Assembly: GCA_050301795.1 (NCBI GenBank)
Contig: JBNKZU010000047.1
Location: forward strand, 1-56,679
Length of the DNA stretch: 56,679 bases
Source: JBNKZU01 sp050301795
Lineage (GTDB): Bacteria; Pseudomonadota; Gammaproteobacteria; Thiohalomonadales; Thiohalomonadaceae
Reading direction: 5' to 3'
Under the pieces are notes generated by a model. That model saw only the letters and a list, made by a program, of their open reading frames with translations. It did no database searches and was not told the origin of the DNA. Positions 18,362 to 27,416 of the stretch are shown here, piece after piece. Each line of letters begins with the position of its first letter. The stretch's first letter is position 1. Both the position numbers and the translations under genes were made by a program.

Positions 18362-18922
18362 TTAGTTGGAGATAAAGAGTCCAACATTAGAGGCATCACC
18401 AGTTCCGCCGTTTACAATCGTATAATCCATCTGGTTTGCTCTAAGACCAATCGTCATTCCCCCTAGACGCATCCCGATTTCAACCTTAAACCCATTTGCA
18501 TCTTCAAAATCGATAGTAGAGTTGCATATAGATGTAACATTGCAACTAAAAGAGATATTCGAGTGGCGGGTTAAACCACCGGCAATGTATATCCTCTCTC
18601 CCTGAATATAAAGTAGTGCATCCATTGTGGTGCGTGTTGTTTCAACCGTACCATTTTGGACACTTGGTGAGTCAAAGAAATACCCAATTCTTGTTTCAAT
18701 GCCACTGCTATCGGATATCGGAAACCTCAATCCACCATAGATATCGACACCATCACCTGCATTCATATCCTCTGTAGTGCCATCAGTATAGTTCAGGGTC
18801 ATTATCGTATCTCCACCACCGCTTAGTCCGAGGCCAAAGACAAAGTCAACAGCCTGTGCTGGAGATTGAATCAAAAGCCCAGTAATCAGAGCTAGTTTTG
18901 ATAATGGTTTTAATAGTTTCAT
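18362..18922 (-). CDS. Small outer-membrane beta-barrel protein
   Basis: A 186-residue exported protein with a signal peptide cut after SPAQA and a mature region of alternating amphipathic strands rich in glycine (FVFGLGLSGGGDTIMTLNY, IDIYGGLRFPI-like segments, GGLTRHSNISF, EIGMRLGGMTIGLRA). Two cysteines (CNVTSIC) could form a disulfide. It resembles small OmpA/OmpW-size porin-like barrels; no specific family is recognised. A strong ribosome-binding site (AAGGAG) and its own terminator indicate a single-gene unit. Confidence 0.65.
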   Translation of the reverse strand: MKLLKPLSKLALITGLLIQSPAQAVDFVFGLGLSGGGDTIMTLNYTDGTTEDMNAGDGVDIYGGLRFPISDSSGIETRIGYFFDSPSVQNGTVETTRTTMDALLYIQGERIYIAGGLTRHSNISFSCNVTSICNSTIDFEDANGFKVEIGMRLGGMTIGLRANQMDYTIVNGGTGDASNVGLFISN

Positions 18923-19037
18923 CTAGATGTACTCCTTGTCTGTAGTTTTTATATTCTTACAAGAATATAACCCTTTTATGCATAGGTTAAAACCTCTTCA
19001 TACTGACATCACTGGCATAAACCGCTATTCTCACCAA

Positions 19038-20177
19038 ATGAAAAAACAGTACATTGACACACACAAAGCACTTACACACTTTTGCAATCAACTCGCTAAT
19101 GAACCATGGATTGCCATTGATACAGAGTTCATGCGTGAAACGACCTACTACCCGATACTCTGCTTAATACAGATTGGAACCAATGAGGTATGTGCATGTA
19201 TAGATCCATTAAAGATCGATAACATTGAGCCACTACTGGAACTCATCTATCGTCCGGAGATCACCAAGGTGCTTCACGCCTCACGTCAGGATCTTGAGAT
19301 CTTCTTCAATATGCGGGGGACTTTACCGGAGAATATCTTCGACACTCAAATCGCGGCGCCACTACTCGGATACCAAGACCAGATCGGATATGCGAAGCTG
19401 GTTGAGGGGCTTCTTAATATCAAGCTTGAAAAAAACCATTCTCGTGCGGACTGGTCACACCGTCCACTGAGTGAGGCAGAGATTAACTATGCCGCTGATG
19501 ATGTGATCTATCTGGCTCAGATATACCCAATAATGGTGAATGCGCTTCAGAAAAGAGGACGGCTTGAGTGGTTAAAGGATGACTTTGAAACATTATCAAA
19601 AGCTGAGGTCTACACCAATAATCCAGAACAGATGTGGCTAAAAGTTAAGGCATCAAATCGCTTGCAAGGCAAACAACTCTCTGTGGTTCAGCATCTTGCA
19701 AAATGGCGTGAAGAGATCGCGGTTAAAGAGAATCGACCACGTAACCGGCTGATGCGAGACGATACCCTGCTCGATATTGCTCGTATGCTACCTCAAAACA
19801 TTGAAGCCCTTTCACGCATTCGTGGCCTTCATGAACGCATCGTCCGACGTTATGGCGAAGCCATTGTGAATCTGATTCAAACTGCCTCAACACAAAAACC
19901 AATCCCCAAGCCAGATGTCGCTATTCCTGATAAAACAACACCACAACAAAACGCTATTGTTGAATTACTCTCTGCGGTTGTGCATCTTCGTGCTATTGAG
20001 AACGAGTTAAGCACAACACAACTCGCATCAAAAAAAGAGCTTCAAAAACTGGTTATGGGACAAAAAAGTGTGCTGCTATCAGGTTGGCGTAAATCCATTA
20101 TCGGCGATGAATGTCTTCGAATCATCAATGGCGAACTGTCGATTCATATTAAGGACAATCTCCTTACAATAAGCTAA
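19038..20177 (+). CDS. rnd: Ribonuclease D
   Basis: A 3'-5' exoribonuclease in tRNA and stable-RNA end maturation. It has the DEDD exonuclease domain (IAIDTEFMRETTYYP, VLHASRQDLEIF, NYAADDVIYLAQIYP), then HRDC domains (REEIAVKENRPRNRLMRD, LSRIRGLHERIVRRYG). The start at 19038 (MKKQYIDTHKALTHF) aligns with the family N-terminus; upstream ATGs (18978, 18927) add residues with no counterpart. No clear ribosome-binding site is seen for any of them. Confidence 0.93.
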   Translation: MKKQYIDTHKALTHFCNQLANEPWIAIDTEFMRETTYYPILCLIQIGTNEVCACIDPLKIDNIEPLLELIYRPEITKVLHASRQDLEIFFNMRGTLPENIFDTQIAAPLLGYQDQIGYAKLVEGLLNIKLEKNHSRADWSHRPLSEAEINYAADDVIYLAQIYPIMVNALQKRGRLEWLKDDFETLSKAEVYTNNPEQMWLKVKASNRLQGKQLSVVQHLAKWREEIAVKENRPRNRLMRDDTLLDIARMLPQNIEALSRIRGLHERIVRRYGEAIVNLIQTASTQKPIPKPDVAIPDKTTPQQNAIVELLSAVVHLRAIENELSTTQLASKKELQKLVMGQKSVLLSGWRKSIIGDECLRIINGELSIHIKDNLLTIS

Positions 20178-20185
20178 GAAGATCA

Positions 20186-21178
20186 TTACGGATATAGCTT
20201 AACCGGCGCCTCATTGAGTCGAACTATCTGTTCACGCAACGTCAATATATGGTCATCCCAGTAGTTCTCCGTGTTAAACCACGGAAAATGCATTGGAAAG
20301 GCCGGATCTGTCCATCGCTTGGCGAGCCAGTAGCTATAGTGAATAATTCTCATCGTTCTTAACGATTCAATGATCGCCAACTCCTGATGATTAAAATCGT
20401 AAAACTCCTGATAACCCTCAATAATCTCAAGCAACTCTTGCGATACACGGTCACGCTCACCAGAGAGTAACAGCCAAAGATCCTGAATTGCTGGTCCCAT
20501 GGCGCAATCGTCAGTATCGACAATTGCAATCTCGCCCCCTCTTTGCAGAATATTACCCGGATGGAAATCGCCATGAAGTCGGATCTGATCAAATTGATCC
20601 ATCGACGAGAGCTGCTGCGTCACTGTTGTGATGATCTCCTCCATTAACATCTGGTACTGCTTCTGATGTGTCAATGGGATAAAGTTGTTAGCCATTAAGA
20701 ACTGATAAGGAGTCATTACCATTCGCTCGAATGAGATCTGCGCCCGATGACTAAAAGGCCGCCTTGCACCAATCGCATGGATACGACCTAACAGACGACC
20801 GAGCCAGTAGAGTACCTCCGGGTTGTCTACATCTGGAAAACGTCCACCAACTCTTGGGAAGATTGAAAAACGAAAACCCTGCTCGATAAAGAGTGAGTGG
20901 CCACGACTATCTATCAAAGGGGTAACTACCGGGATCTCCTCCTCTTTTAACTCAAAAAGGAATTGATGCTCCTCTTTAATCGACGCATCACTCAATCGCT
21001 CTGGCCGATAGATCTTAATTACGACAAACTCGCCACTGGTCAGCTCAACCTGATATACACGGTTCTCATAACTATTTAATGCTAACTGAGACCCGGTTAC
21101 TTCAAAGCCTTGAGACTCAATCAGATCCAACACAAGGTCAGGAGTTAAATGTGAATAGGGATGAGCGTTATGTTCCAT
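20186..21178 (-). CDS. srkA: Stress response kinase A (YihE/SrkA)
   Basis: A protein kinase-like fold enzyme that counters stress-induced death in E. coli. At 330 residues it is full length. It has ENRVYQVELTSGEFVVIKIYRPERLS (ATP-binding lysine), the catalytic loop RLHGDFHPGNILQ and the metal-binding IVDTDDCAMGP. It converges on rnd with an 8-base gap. Confidence 0.92.
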   Translation of the reverse strand: MEHNAHPYSHLTPDLVLDLIESQGFEVTGSQLALNSYENRVYQVELTSGEFVVIKIYRPERLSDASIKEEHQFLFELKEEEIPVVTPLIDSRGHSLFIEQGFRFSIFPRVGGRFPDVDNPEVLYWLGRLLGRIHAIGARRPFSHRAQISFERMVMTPYQFLMANNFIPLTHQKQYQMLMEEIITTVTQQLSSMDQFDQIRLHGDFHPGNILQRGGEIAIVDTDDCAMGPAIQDLWLLLSGERDRVSQELLEIIEGYQEFYDFNHQELAIIESLRTMRIIHYSYWLAKRWTDPAFPMHFPWFNTENYWDDHILTLREQIVRLNEAPVKLYP

Positions 21179-21299
21179 TGTCTAAGTTAAGATGTGATTA
21201 AAGAAACACCATCATACACAGCTTTAGAGCCGCAATCATTGATTGCTATCGGATAAATGTAGTGACAACATACCTTCAAAAAAGCAAGGTTTTAAAACA

Positions 21300-21569
21300 A
21301 TGAAAACTATCAGAGCAATCGTTAAGGGAAGAGTCCAAGGGGTCTGGTATCGAGGCGCGACACAGAGTAAAGCCTCTGAACTGCAGCTATCTGGTTATGT
21401 CAAAAATCTCACCAACGGTGATGTTGAGATTGTCGCCTCAGGTGAAGAGGATAGTATCTCTGAATTAATCAAATGGGCATGGCATGGACCAAGGCTCGCA
21501 AACGTAACAGAGATCGATTATCAGGAAATCGATACGGGTGATTATGACTCCTTTACGATTCAGTATTAA
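21300..21569 (+). CDS. acyP: Acylphosphatase
   Basis: Hydrolyses acylphosphates such as acetyl or carbamoyl phosphate. The 89-residue protein has the phosphate-binding loop GRVQGVWYRG with the catalytic arginine and the catalytic asparagine in GYVKNLTNGDVEIVASG. The ATG at 21300 fits the family N-terminus; the open frame extends 19 codons upstream without a family match. It overlaps the next gene by 26 bases. Confidence 0.95.
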   Translation: MKTIRAIVKGRVQGVWYRGATQSKASELQLSGYVKNLTNGDVEIVASGEEDSISELIKWAWHGPRLANVTEIDYQEIDTGDYDSFTIQY

Positions 21570-22329
21570 ACCTGTGCATAAGTTCACTATTCTCCTGCTA
21601 CTCATTCTCAGCGCCCAGCTATGCATTGCTGGCACACTTGATGATTTTGAGAGCGGACTCTCTCAAGATTCATCATCAAAGCACTATTCTGAAACAACAA
21701 ATCACTATTCGTCTGATGATGATTGTGACACTGTCATCGGCTGTCTAATCAACCTAATTATCAACATCTCATTTGATCTAAACGAAAGTAGTTACTCTGA
21801 TCCTGTTTCTGATCAACCTGACTCGTATTATCAAAATGAAAATGAATTAATCCATCTCAAATCGAGAGTCAGCTTGGGATTATTCATTGAGAACGATGAA
21901 AATATTCAAGCCTCAAATCTCAAGTTTGGTTTTTATGAGGAAGAGGGGTTCATTGAGCTTGAGTATATTGGTTATCTTGAAAAACCGATCAATGATCGAC
22001 TCACTGTGTTTAATCTACCGATCTCTATTCAGCATCTAGCGGAATCAAACTACTCTACCCATCTGTTATTTGGTATTTCGACTATCTTTGCGAAAAATGA
22101 ATACGCTGGTTTTAATCTCGGTTATGGTCTTCGATACCATATCAATGATTCGGTAGCACTCTATATCGATCCCAGGATTGTCTTCTTTGAACAAGATATC
22201 ATGACCGATTCAACAACGGGTATCAGGCTGAGTATTGATAATATAGTCGTCAATACAGGCTACCGTAGATTAAAGATTGATAATGTCGATCTTTCAAATG
22301 CATTTATACAGTTTGGATATCAATTTTAA
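21544..22329 (+). CDS. Predicted outer-membrane beta-barrel protein
   Basis: A 261-residue exported protein. The signal peptide (KFTILLLLILSAQLCIAG) is followed by a serine/aspartate-rich low-complexity stretch, then amphipathic beta strands ending in IQFGYQF, whose terminal phenylalanine is the usual BamA recognition residue. No family is recognised. I prefer ATG 21544 with GGGTG upstream; 21538 is also possible. Both lie inside acyP in another frame, implying coupling of two unrelated products. Confidence 0.6.
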   Translation: MTPLRFSIKPVHKFTILLLLILSAQLCIAGTLDDFESGLSQDSSSKHYSETTNHYSSDDDCDTVIGCLINLIINISFDLNESSYSDPVSDQPDSYYQNENELIHLKSRVSLGLFIENDENIQASNLKFGFYEEEGFIELEYIGYLEKPINDRLTVFNLPISIQHLAESNYSTHLLFGISTIFAKNEYAGFNLGYGLRYHINDSVALYIDPRIVFFEQDIMTDSTTGIRLSIDNIVVNTGYRRLKIDNVDLSNAFIQFGYQF

Positions 22330-22349
22330 ACGCAATCAAATAAACCATC

Positions 22350-22868
22350 ATGAATTCTGTAACGATTAATTTAACTCAGGTCATTACCCAATCAGACATC
22401 AAACAGGTTGCAACTCTTGCCAGCAAGATTTGGCACCAACATTTCACTCCAATCATCGGATTGGCACAGGTTGAATACATGATTGAAAAGTTTCAATCGT
22501 TTGATGCTATTTCATCACAAATCAATCAAGAGGGGTTTCTCTATTACCTGATTCATGATCAACACCAGCCTGTGGGTTATACCGGTATCAAGCTTGCGGA
22601 CGAAGAGCTGTTCTTAAGCAAGCTTTATATTGTTCAAGAGTGTCGGGGACAGGGTATTGGGCGCAGAGCAATTGAGTTTATTTCTGCAATTGCCATAGAT
22701 GCGAATGTTTCGAAGATACGCTTAACAGTTAATCGAAATAACAGAGATACCATCAACGCATATCAACACTTTGGCTTTGAGATTATCGATGAAGTGATTG
22801 CGGATATTGGTAATGGATTTGTGATGGATGATTTTATTATGGCTTTAGAATTAACAGGCCACAAATAA
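22350..22868 (+). CDS. GNAT family N-acetyltransferase
   Basis: A 172-residue acetyltransferase with the acetyl-CoA pyrophosphate loop CRGQGIGRRAIEFI and the following NRNNRDTINAYQHFGFEII helix-strand typical of GNAT proteins. The substrate cannot be deduced. It lies 20 bases after the beta-barrel gene and may share its transcript. Confidence 0.88.
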   Translation: MNSVTINLTQVITQSDIKQVATLASKIWHQHFTPIIGLAQVEYMIEKFQSFDAISSQINQEGFLYYLIHDQHQPVGYTGIKLADEELFLSKLYIVQECRGQGIGRRAIEFISAIAIDANVSKIRLTVNRNNRDTINAYQHFGFEIIDEVIADIGNGFVMDDFIMALELTGHK

Positions 22869-22890
22869 AAACGGCTCCTTAATGGAGCCG
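22866..22890 (-). terminator. Terminator between convergent genes
   Basis: A 7-bp stem CGGCTCC/GGAGCCG (22872-22878, 22884-22890) followed by TTTTTATTTG on the minus strand. It serves the acyl-carrier-like gene and perhaps also stops the GNAT transcript. Confidence 0.75.
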
Positions 22891-22909
22891 ATAATCATTA
22901 AACAATTTT

Positions 22910-23251
22910 CTATGCGGCTGGTATCTGAAGTTGATTAAACTCAGGGTAGGCCTTGGTACCTATCGCAGTGACTTCATACCCTTCAAACTCAACCATGACC
23001 ACTTTATCTAGCAGATCTGCAAAGGTATCGTTGTCATCAAGTTGTAATTCCAGACCATCAAAAACATCTGCAACCAGATCTAACAGGCGAGTCTTTTTCT
23101 GTTCATCCATTTTAAGGTCATATTTCAGTGACGAGAAATCAGTCACTTCATCAATATCAACCTCTAAGGCTTCAGCAACAACCGCGGTCAAACTCATCGC
23201 CATTAGGTTCTTAACCGACTCCAACTCATCACTACCTGCTCTAATACACAT
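22910..23251 (-). CDS. Acyl-carrier-like protein without the phosphopantetheine serine
   Basis: A 113-residue acidic helical protein. Residues about 20-88 (LTAVVAEALEVDIDEVTDFSS onward to TFADLLDKVV) follow the helix pattern of acyl carrier proteins. At the position of the usual DSL prosthetic-group motif it reads KMDEQKK, so no serine is available for 4'-phosphopantetheine. The fold assignment is inference from pattern only. The ATG at 23251 has AGGAG nearby. It is divergent from the HDO-like gene at 23517 with a 265-base AT-rich gap between. Confidence 0.5.
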   Translation of the reverse strand: MCIRAGSDELESVKNLMAMSLTAVVAEALEVDIDEVTDFSSLKYDLKMDEQKKTRLLDLVADVFDGLELQLDDNDTFADLLDKVVMVEFEGYEVTAIGTKAYPEFNQLQIPAA

Positions 23252-23318
23252 ATTGTGCTCCTGATTGACAGCATATAGATAAAACGAAGCATATTAGTAA
23301 TATCTAATTATTCAAGCC

Positions 23319-23348
23319 TATAAACCGAATAATTGTGACATTTGTCAA
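23319..23348 (-). promoter_or_regulatory. Candidate sigma-70 promoter for the acyl-carrier-like gene
   Basis: On the minus strand a perfect -35 TTGACA (23343-23348) is followed after 18 bases by TTTATA (23319-23324), about 70 bases before the start codon. The -10 is imperfect. Confidence 0.35.
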
Positions 23349-23516
23349 TAAATCATCAAAATTTTTGCTAAAAGTTAGTAGTTACAAACCTTATTCCATA
23401 GGTATTTACTACATTATTAGATATTTTTAATATTGAGTATAAATCTTTTCTTTCTTGATTTGGCTGACGCAAAGACCAACAATAGAGCGATATTTTTTAA
23501 CGGTTAATTCTATCAA

Positions 23517-24728
23517 ATGAAAACTGAAACACGATTTAGTGACCTGCTTACGGTTGACGAAAACGGACAACCAACGCTTAATCATGGAGTTCATCCTGTG
23601 CCTGAACTTCTGCAAATGTCGGCTGACGAAGTGCTTGCTCGCTTTATTGAGGATCAACGTGACGACTTCAGCCAAACCATTCTTGAGATCGAGCGCAAAG
23701 ATTCTCCGCTTTATAACTTTTTTGCGAATCTTCGCAATGAGGTCGCAGATGACCCCTCAAACAAATTCCATTCATTACCGATATTTAACGCAGGAGAGTT
23801 ATCATCGCTGTTTCAAGAGCTTCACCATCATGTGATGGAGCATCCTGTCTGGTCACATCCATTCTTTGTTCGCATCTTTAATGGCAATTTCACCCAGGAT
23901 CAACTCGTCCGATTTAGCCAACAGTACTTTAACCAGGTAAAGAACACTCGCCAGTGTGTTGCGCTCTCTATCGGCCGCTTCTCAGGGGTTAATGATCTAC
24001 CTTACGGATTATTAAATGAACGTGTATCTGAATTAACTCAAATCGCGCTTGCACAGTTGGTTGCTGATGAGTACGGGGTTGGATCTCATGATATTGAAAC
24101 CTACCCCTCAATGGCGGATATCTTTAATTCAACGACTCACATGGTGCTCTATCGTCATATCTTTGACGGTCTTGGTATTGAGTTTAAACAGCAGGATGTA
24201 CCAATGATCCCTGCGGTTGCCGATAATGTTTTGGTGCAACGACTGGTTGCTGGGGATAAGCGCTTTAGTGTGCTCGAATCGCTAGCCTCGGTCGGACTGG
24301 GAATGGAGTGGGGCGTTCCAGAGTTCTTCAGCCTGCTACTTGGTGGCATTATCCGCTTTGCATGGAAGAGCAATATCGAGCTCACTCAAAAACATTTGAT
24401 TGTTTTGATTGCCCATGTTCAGTACGACGTACTACACGCAATATCGGTAATGCTCGCAACCACCTTCTACACTCACGATGATAATGCGATAAACGAAATA
24501 AAAGGTGCCACAAATATGCTGATGCAGGCTCGGTATGCGATGATGACAGGCATGTATGAATATATCTTTAGTGAAACTTGCGCGGGAGTGGAGACTCTTC
24601 CTGAAAAATACCATCTTCATGATCAACGAATAAAAGAGGCGTTAATCGAAGCCCGCCATGGTGTTGCGCCAAATACCGTTGTCAATGGCTCCGTATATCG
24701 ACAATCCACTGACTGTTGCTTTGTTTAG
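23517..24728 (+). CDS. Haem-oxygenase-like (HDO/TENA) iron enzyme, predicted
   Basis: A 403-residue soluble protein. Residues about 100-340 are all-helical with the spaced motifs of iron-containing haem-oxygenase-like oxidases: LVADEYGVGSHDIE with a later histidine (FNSTTH), and a C-terminal H-x3-D-x2-H pattern (AHVQYDVLHA). Such enzymes bind a di-iron or haem-like cofactor and oxidise diverse substrates. The N-terminal 75 residues and the C-terminal tail ending STDCCFV are not typical of the domain. The substrate is unknown. No strong ribosome-binding site. It is followed by the DAHP synthase gene after 55 bases. Confidence 0.6.
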   Translation: MKTETRFSDLLTVDENGQPTLNHGVHPVPELLQMSADEVLARFIEDQRDDFSQTILEIERKDSPLYNFFANLRNEVADDPSNKFHSLPIFNAGELSSLFQELHHHVMEHPVWSHPFFVRIFNGNFTQDQLVRFSQQYFNQVKNTRQCVALSIGRFSGVNDLPYGLLNERVSELTQIALAQLVADEYGVGSHDIETYPSMADIFNSTTHMVLYRHIFDGLGIEFKQQDVPMIPAVADNVLVQRLVAGDKRFSVLESLASVGLGMEWGVPEFFSLLLGGIIRFAWKSNIELTQKHLIVLIAHVQYDVLHAISVMLATTFYTHDDNAINEIKGATNMLMQARYAMMTGMYEYIFSETCAGVETLPEKYHLHDQRIKEALIEARHGVAPNTVVNGSVYRQSTDCCFV

Positions 24729-24783
24729 TGCATCACCCATCTAAAACTATTATTACAACGAAAGCCGGAACACCTTTTCCACT

Positions 24784-25827
24784 ATGACTAACGCACATCA
24801 AACCAACAACCTACGAATTGCCAAGACCAGACCGCTACTGACACCGGCTCAACTCTTTAAAGAGATCCCTGCAACAATCTCCATCAAGGAGTTGGTTTAT
24901 CACAGCCGATTAACAGTCGAGTCAATTCTGGATGGTCGTGATAAACGTCTTCTTGTGATTGTCGGCCCCTGCTCTATACATGATCCGGTTGCTGCAATTG
25001 AGTATGCAACAATGCTTAAACCCATCGCGCAGGAACTCTCTGATTCTCTATTCATTATGATGCGTGTCTACTTTGAAAAACCACGCACAACTGTCGGATG
25101 GAAAGGATTAATCAATGATCCAAATCTGGATGGGTCATACCAGATCAATGATGGATTAAGACAGGCCAGACAGTTATTGGCGGATATTTCTAACATAGGA
25201 TTAAGTGCTGCCACTGAATTTCTGGATACCACCTTTGGTCAGTTCTATACCGATTTGATAAGCTGGGGGGCAATTGGTGCGCGAACAGCCGAGAGTCAGA
25301 TCCATCGAGAACTGGCATCAGGTCTTTCAATGCCGGTTGGAATAAAGAACCGCACCGATGGAAATATCCAGGTTGCCGTTGATGCGATCCTTGCTGCCCG
25401 AAATCGTCACCTATTCCCCTCATTATCCAGTGATGGAAGCCCGGCAATCCTTGAAACAACAGGGAACGAATATGCCCATCTGGTTTTACGCGGCGGTCGT
25501 GGAACACCAAACTATGATCTAAAGTCGGTTAGAGCTGCTTGCAAACAATTAATGCAGTCAGGATTACCACCTGTAATTATGATCGATTGCAGCCACGACA
25601 ATAGCGGAAAGGATCCTCAGCAACAGCAACAGGTTGTCGATGAGATCATCTCACAGCGTGATCGTGGCGAGTTCTCAGTTAAGGCCTTGATGATCGAAAG
25701 TAATATTATTGGCGGTCGACAAAACCTTGACACTAAACCACTAACCTACGGCCAAAGTATTACAGATGCCTGTTTAGGGTTTGATGAAACTGAGGCGCTA
25801 CTGAGACGACTCGCTTCAGCGATGTGA
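24784..25827 (+). CDS. 3-deoxy-7-phosphoheptulonate synthase, class I
   Basis: The first enzyme of the shikimate pathway, joining phosphoenolpyruvate and erythrose 4-phosphate. The 347-residue protein has LLVIVGPCSIHDP, YFEKPRTTVGWKGLINDP, GARTAESQIHRELASGLSMPVG and DCSHDNSGKD, the metal- and substrate-binding signatures of the AroF/G/H family. Which feedback isoform it is cannot be told by eye, so no symbol is given. Confidence 0.95.
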   Translation: MTNAHQTNNLRIAKTRPLLTPAQLFKEIPATISIKELVYHSRLTVESILDGRDKRLLVIVGPCSIHDPVAAIEYATMLKPIAQELSDSLFIMMRVYFEKPRTTVGWKGLINDPNLDGSYQINDGLRQARQLLADISNIGLSAATEFLDTTFGQFYTDLISWGAIGARTAESQIHRELASGLSMPVGIKNRTDGNIQVAVDAILAARNRHLFPSLSSDGSPAILETTGNEYAHLVLRGGRGTPNYDLKSVRAACKQLMQSGLPPVIMIDCSHDNSGKDPQQQQQVVDEIISQRDRGEFSVKALMIESNIIGGRQNLDTKPLTYGQSITDACLGFDETEALLRRLASAM

Positions 25828-25873
25828 CAACTATCGATTTTAATTAATTAACGAATGATTTCAGAATAGTGTT

Positions 25874-26164
25874 ATGGCTGCCTATTTAATTGGACGTATA
25901 AAAATTGTTGATCTGCCAAAGTGGAATCAATATGTCGAAGGCGTTAGGGTCTCGCTTGTCCCTTTTGCCGCAACCGTCATCTTTCGAGGTAAACTCGACT
26001 CGCAACTATCAGGAACCGAGGATCATGACCATGTGGTCGTCATTCGCTTCGAGGATAGGCAAACTCTGGATCAGTGGTTCAATTCTAATGACTACCAGAA
26101 GCTGATACCTCTACGTGATAGTGCGGCTGATGTCATCATCAGCAGCTATGAAGAGTATGAGTGA
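25874..26164 (+). CDS. DUF1330 family protein
   Basis: A 96-residue ferredoxin-like-fold protein of the DUF1330 family (AAYLIGRIKIVDLPKWNQYVE, HDHVVVIRFEDRQTLDQWFNSNDYQKL). Members resemble dimeric alpha-beta barrels; no activity is established. It lies 46 bases after the DAHP synthase stop. Confidence 0.8.
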   Translation: MAAYLIGRIKIVDLPKWNQYVEGVRVSLVPFAATVIFRGKLDSQLSGTEDHDHVVVIRFEDRQTLDQWFNSNDYQKLIPLRDSAADVIISSYEEYE

Positions 26165-26276
26165 TCCATTTCTGTCACGGCTAAACCACCACCGCTCTAT
26201 GTAATAATATCACAGAAGCATATTGCTCAATTCATTACCCTTTGAGCAGTTTTTACATCACTATTGTAGGTTTATT

Positions 26277-26786
26277 ATGAAATTCGAGATTGAAAAGGGC
26301 ATAAATAAACAGGCAAAACGTGCTCATGAACTATTTATGATTGCGGTCGGTGGTCAACTCCTTATTGGTCCTGTTGGAATCTTCCTTGAGATTGGTCAAC
26401 TAGGAATCATATTACCACTACTCTATTCGCTGCTTTTCTATATCTATACCCAATTTCAGAGCCGTGACACTTCTCACTGGTTTGTGTCTCAACACTGGCA
26501 GCTTGCATTACGTCGTTTCCACAAGCTCTATATCGCCTATGCCATAACCATCGTTTTTCTAATGCTCTCTTGGTATATCGGCACAACCATTGATCCCCAC
26601 AGTCCCCAAAAATTTCTGCCGATAGCCTTATCGCGAATTGGCGTCATGCCGACTATCATCATGCTGTTTGTCTCTCTGGTACTTGGGAATACTGGTTTGA
26701 ATATGGCGATTAATAGCGAACTACCCGATAAGATGGTTAAAAACTCGCCTCCACCTGATGCGATAAAGATCATTGAAGAGTCCTAA
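26277..26786 (+). CDS. Hypothetical multi-pass membrane protein
   Basis: A 169-residue inner-membrane protein with about four hydrophobic helices (MIAVGGQLLIGPVGIFL, LGIILPLLYSLLFYIY, IAYAITIVFLMLSWYIG, MPTIIMLFVSLVLG). No family is recognised. The ATG at 26277 with a nearby TAGG is preferred over 26223, which adds 18 residues that are not membrane-like. A strong hairpin follows the stop. Confidence 0.7.
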   Translation: MKFEIEKGINKQAKRAHELFMIAVGGQLLIGPVGIFLEIGQLGIILPLLYSLLFYIYTQFQSRDTSHWFVSQHWQLALRRFHKLYIAYAITIVFLMLSWYIGTTIDPHSPQKFLPIALSRIGVMPTIIMLFVSLVLGNTGLNMAINSELPDKMVKNSPPPDAIKIIEES

Positions 26787-26814
26787 AAACTCCCACGCGA
26801 TAGGTGGGAGTTTT
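26786..26814. terminator. Bidirectional terminator
   Basis: A 7-bp stem CTCCCAC/GTGGGAG (26790-26796, 26804-26810) flanked by AAAA and TTTT, so it can stop both the membrane protein transcript and the convergent yceI operon. Confidence 0.8.
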
Positions 26815-26829
26815 CAGCGACGCAATTGA

Positions 26830-27399
26830 TTATTTTTTCATTATCCCTTCAACTGATAACTCTAGCATCACATGTGTTGATGCCGGTCCCAGATTGTAAT
26901 CAATGCCATAATCTTTTAGTGCCAATGTCGTAGTACCATAAAATCCAGCTCGTTGATTACCCCAAGGATCAGGTCCTGCACCCACCTTCTCGACATCGAT
27001 CTCAATCATTTTAGTAACACCGTGTAGTGTGAACTTACCATGGAGTGTCGCCTTGCCATTACCTGTTGCAACATACTTGGTGCTCACAAATGAAGAGTCT
27101 GGATACTTCTCGACATGAAGAAAATCTTTGCTTCTTAAATGCTTATTGCGCTCTGCATGATTAGTGTCCACGCTTGATGGATCAATCTTTACGCTAATTT
27201 TAGATGCTGCGGGATTCTTCTCATCATAACTAAACTCACCGCTAAAGGTATTAAAACGGCCATATAGCCAGCTGTATCCCAAATGGCTTATCTTGAACTG
27301 GATAAACGCATGGGATCCCTTGCTATCAATCACATAGTCAGCCGCCGACACCGGAAGCGCAAAACTAAATAACAATATTAATGGTAATAACTTTTTCAT
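26830..27399 (-). CDS. YceI family periplasmic lipid-binding protein
   Basis: A 189-residue exported lipocalin-like protein. A signal peptide (MKKLLPLILLFSFALPVSAA) precedes the YceI domain (YVIDSKGSHAFIQFKISHLGYSWLYGRFN, HLRSKDFLHVEKYPDSSF, LHGKFTLHGVTK). The family binds polyisoprenoids such as ubiquinone precursors. It follows cytochrome b561 in the operon (18-base gap), as in the E. coli yceJ-yceI pair. Confidence 0.92.
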   Translation of the reverse strand: MKKLLPLILLFSFALPVSAADYVIDSKGSHAFIQFKISHLGYSWLYGRFNTFSGEFSYDEKNPAASKISVKIDPSSVDTNHAERNKHLRSKDFLHVEKYPDSSFVSTKYVATGNGKATLHGKFTLHGVTKMIEIDVEKVGAGPDPWGNQRAGFYGTTTLALKDYGIDYNLGPASTHVMLELSVEGIMKK

Positions 27400-27416
27400 C
27401 GTAGTTTCCTCTTAAA

